From Defluviitalea saccharophila (GTDB taxonomy: Bacteria > Bacillota > Clostridia > Lachnospirales > Defluviitaleaceae), in contig NZ_CP121687.1 in NCBI RefSeq assembly GCF_038396635.1, positions 868,001 to 932,000 on the forward strand: DNA of 64,000 nucleotides. The letters run 5' to 3'. Below are positions 61,728 through 64,000 of this stretch, piece by piece; within the stretch, counting starts at the first letter, position 1, and each line of letters starts with the position of its first letter. Made by a program: the position numbers and the translations under genes. The notes below the pieces were generated by a model. That model was not told the DNA's origin. It did no database searches and saw nothing but the letters and a program-made list of their open reading frames with translations.

Positions 61728-64000
61728 TTAACAGGAATTGTCGACGATTACATCAATCTGCTTTACTAAACCCTTACGAATGTCTAAAGCAGTTTGCCCT
61801 TTTAATAAAGATTTTGTAATGGTTTGATCTTTATAATGAAGGATATATTCTTTGATTTTATAAAATCCCGGTATGACATGAGATTTCCTTGCCATATGAT
61901 AAATCACTTTTATATTTCCTAAAAAAGTTGCTTTGATTTGTTTATTCTCCCCAATGAGATATTCCGGTATAAATGGCTCAAACTTTAAAGTTAATTCATT
62001 CTTACAAAGTCTAAAGGGCTGTAAGCCAAACATCATAATCTGCCACATATGAATAAATTCAACGGTAGAACCGCTCAGTCTGGCGACAAAGCCTTTCCCA
62101 TGAACTTTCTTATCCGGATTGACACTGCTTGCAATAAAAGAAGAATTCTCTAAGACACTTCTTCCGTAAACTTTTGGATCTAAAAAAGCTACACAAGCAG
62201 ATTGAAAATCTTCTATAAAGGAATCGTACAGTCCACTTTTTAAAATTTCTAAAAGATATTTATATTCCATATGAAGCCATATGGACTCATTTTCCAGCCA
62301 TCCCGGAGTAAAGGCTCTTGTTCTCCCGATTTCAAAAGAAGTATCCATAAGGGACTCATTGACTTTATACATGGTTAATTGGTCATCATATAAATTGCTT
62401 TTTTTGATATAGGCATACACAGCTTTTTTATCTTCTATAGGCAGGGGCAGCTTTAGATATTTTACAGCACCCTCTAAAAACATGGGCATATTTTTAAGAG
62501 TAAACTTTAAGGGTATTACCCTGCCTTCTTTAAATTCATACTCATCCATCTCATAATAAAAATAGGTTGGGCAAGGATTCTTGCTGAATACTTTTGCTCT
62601 TTCAATACTATTTTTCAGAAATTCTATCCACTTATTTAGATGTTTTAGGCATTCTGCCGCTGATAATGCTTCTTCCCTTCCTTCTATGCCAAATAAAATT
62701 TGTTCTCGGTAGGCTTCCTTCGCCTCGTTCATTTCATCCCATAGCTGCAGATGATTGTGGGACTCTTCAAACCGCTTAAGAGCCAATTCAATATTATTCA
62801 TAAAAATCTTTACTTCTACAGGAAAAGTGATGGAACGGTTAAATTCTCCCACAGCATTTTGCATAAAAAGCAGCATACGAAGCAGCTCATAAGTTTCAGT
62901 CATGGAAGAGCCCAAAATTCCCGGAAGCCCATTTAAGGCATCATACCACCCCGGTTTGCCCCCCTCCATTTCTATTCCTAAGCCATAAGGGTCCAATGAT
63001 GCAAATTTATTGACTGCTAAAATCATTAATTTTGTCATCAATGCGCTATAATAAATTTGCCCTTTTCCATAAGCTGTTCGTACTTTATCATGGGTCACAT
63101 CCTTTTTGATTACTTCATCCAAAAAGGTATATTGTCTTACTCCCTTTTCCGTTACTTGATACCGTTGGCTTCTGGGAAGAACTGCAGCCTTGGACTCGTG
63201 ATAGGTATAGCTTATATCGTCAAATAGTAAATGCTCTTTATCTTCCGGATATACCGAAAGGTAAGCTTCAATTAAATCCAGATTATATACCCAGTGATCC
63301 GTCCAGTAGCCTTCTCCAAAGGTTACATTGTCCTGCTCTTCTGAAAAGGAAATGATTTTTTCTAAGAATTCTTTAACATGCACCAATAATTCAATATCAT
63401 TCCTCTCAATAAATTTTATAATCCCTCCAGGAGTATAAGGGCTATTTAATTGATGAATAAGTTTTTCATAATCCCTGCTTGCCACCAAAGGTTCGATCTC
63501 TTTATTCTTAATCTTTGGCAATTGATAGGTTTTCATATTAATAATAAGGGGATTAAAGCCATCTAATTGAATCAAGTTATAAAACATTTTTATATTGATG
63601 TCTTTGACATAGGGGGTAAATAAAACATCGCAGCGTCTGTTTTGATTGATGTCTCTATAATTGCCGTTTCCTTGGGAATAATATTCCGGCTCCATGCAGA
63701 AATAATTATAGTCTCGCTCCAAATCCCCATGCTTTCTGGAATATATATAAAAGATCTTATCTTCTCCTAGTTGAATGGGGAAGCCTCCCCGAAGGACATT
63801 GTCAATATAGGTCTGGCGGCAATAAGCATCAAAAATCGGATTGGCAGTTTCCGTACCAATCACACTGCCTAAATCCTCTGTAAGCTTATAAGATGTTTCT
63901 CTCTTGTTTATAAAATAGCTTTTATCTAATTTTTGATTTAAAAACTTATATAATAAGGACTTATTTTCACACTGCCCGATAATGCTATATAAGGTTATAC
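61728..64000 (-). CDS. GH94-like glycoside phosphorylase, C-terminal 756 residues, N-terminus beyond window
   Basis: The frame stays open from the right edge (ITLYSIIGQCENKSLLYKFL) to the stop at 61728; the GTG at 63863 is internal, not a start. The sequence belongs to the large cellobiose-phosphorylase-type proteins: YRDINQNRRCDVLFTPYVKD, LIQLDGFNPL, and MEGGKPGWYDALNGLPGILG with SSMTETYELLRML. The length already visible suggests a total near 1100 residues, as in 1,2-beta-oligoglucan phosphorylases. It would phosphorolyse a beta-glucan in the cytoplasm to sugar 1-phosphate. The precise substrate is not visible in this part. Confidence 0.7.
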   Translation of the reverse strand, partial: ITLYSIIGQCENKSLLYKFLNQKLDKSYFINKRETSYKLTEDLGSVIGTETANPIFDAYCRQTYIDNVLRGGFPIQLGEDKIFYIYSRKHGDLERDYNYFCMEPEYYSQGNGNYRDINQNRRCDVLFTPYVKDINIKMFYNLIQLDGFNPLIINMKTYQLPKIKNKEIEPLVASRDYEKLIHQLNSPYTPGGIIKFIERNDIELLVHVKEFLEKIISFSEEQDNVTFGEGYWTDHWVYNLDLIEAYLSVYPEDKEHLLFDDISYTYHESKAAVLPRSQRYQVTEKGVRQYTFLDEVIKKDVTHDKVRTAYGKGQIYYSALMTKLMILAVNKFASLDPYGLGIEMEGGKPGWYDALNGLPGILGSSMTETYELLRMLLFMQNAVGEFNRSITFPVEVKIFMNNIELALKRFEESHNHLQLWDEMNEAKEAYREQILFGIEGREEALSAAECLKHLNKWIEFLKNSIERAKVFSKNPCPTYFYYEMDEYEFKEGRVIPLKFTLKNMPMFLEGAVKYLKLPLPIEDKKAVYAYIKKSNLYDDQLTMYKVNESLMDTSFEIGRTRAFTPGWLENESIWLHMEYKYLLEILKSGLYDSFIEDFQSACVAFLDPKVYGRSVLENSSFIASSVNPDKKVHGKGFVARLSGSTVEFIHMWQIMMFGLQPFRLCKNELTLKFEPFIPEYLIGENKQIKATFLGNIKVIYHMARKSHVIPGFYKIKEYILHYKDQTITKSLLKGQTALDIRKGLVKQIDVIVDNSC

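Overview
The window is AT-rich DNA from an anaerobic, low-GC, Gram-positive bacterium of the class Clostridia, most likely order Lachnospirales or a near relative (inference). Supporting signs are strong Shine-Dalgarno sites before most genes, a DUF4250 gene, a divergent type IIA topoisomerase B subunit, ferredoxin-era clostridial families (NrdH-type glutaredoxin, CvfB-type S1 protein, DUF2164, DUF2812 with PadR), a lipoprotein-dependent ABC sugar importer and a GH94-like phosphorylase. No rRNA, tRNA, CRISPR array, transposase or integrase was found.

Layout. 1-6.9 kb: the 5' part of a topoisomerase B subunit running off the left edge, an AP2-domain protein that looks like a domesticated homing endonuclease, a large secreted L,D-transpeptidase, a PAP2 phosphatase and a DEDDh exonuclease. 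6.9-17.5 kb: a complete sucrose regulon on the minus strand (binding protein, two permeases, GH32, fructokinase, sucrose phosphorylase, LacI regulator) plus a chemoreceptor whose promoter carries the same operator pair. 17.7-31.4 kb: ordinary housekeeping genes (YkuS, ribosomal protein S1 homologue, rhomboid protease, flavin reductase, DHFR and thymidylate synthase, HD protein, glutaredoxin, DEAD-box helicase, CvfB, UbiA prenyltransferase, CDF metal exporter with a structured leader, thioesterase, exonuclease III, HAD phosphatase, DUF4250). 31.4-36.7 kb: adenine deaminase with an attenuator-like leader, a cysteine desulfurase/TtcA pair, SfsA and YjbQ. 37-42.3 kb: a cyclic-di-GMP signalling cluster (PAS-PAS-GGDEF enzyme facing a histidine kinase, periplasmic-type binding protein and HD-GYP response regulator). 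42.5-46.2 kb: small genes, a decayed reading frame, a GNAT enzyme and an ABC exporter.

46.4-53.3 kb is the accessory part: a CCA-enzyme-like nucleotidyltransferase next to a dGTPase, then an 822-residue fusion of a UvrD-like helicase, a PD-(D/E)XK nuclease-like domain and a LexA-type self-cleaving peptidase with an intact Ala-Gly cleavage site and Ser-Lys dyad. Two diverged copies of a decayed sequence lie on either side of the fusion gene and the adjoining GDPD gene. I regard the fusion, possibly with its neighbours, as the best candidate in this window for an undescribed (anti-phage or damage-responsive) system. That function is inference.

53.3-64 kb: VOC protein, PadR/DUF2812 pair with a large symmetric operator, nitroreductase-like protein, the DUF2339/DUF3999 pair, RidA, YdcF and diaminopropionate ammonia-lyase, and the C-terminal part of a GH94-like phosphorylase that runs off the right edge. 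The promoter of the DUF2339 gene and that of the helicase-LexA fusion share 31 of 34 bases, which suggests common control.
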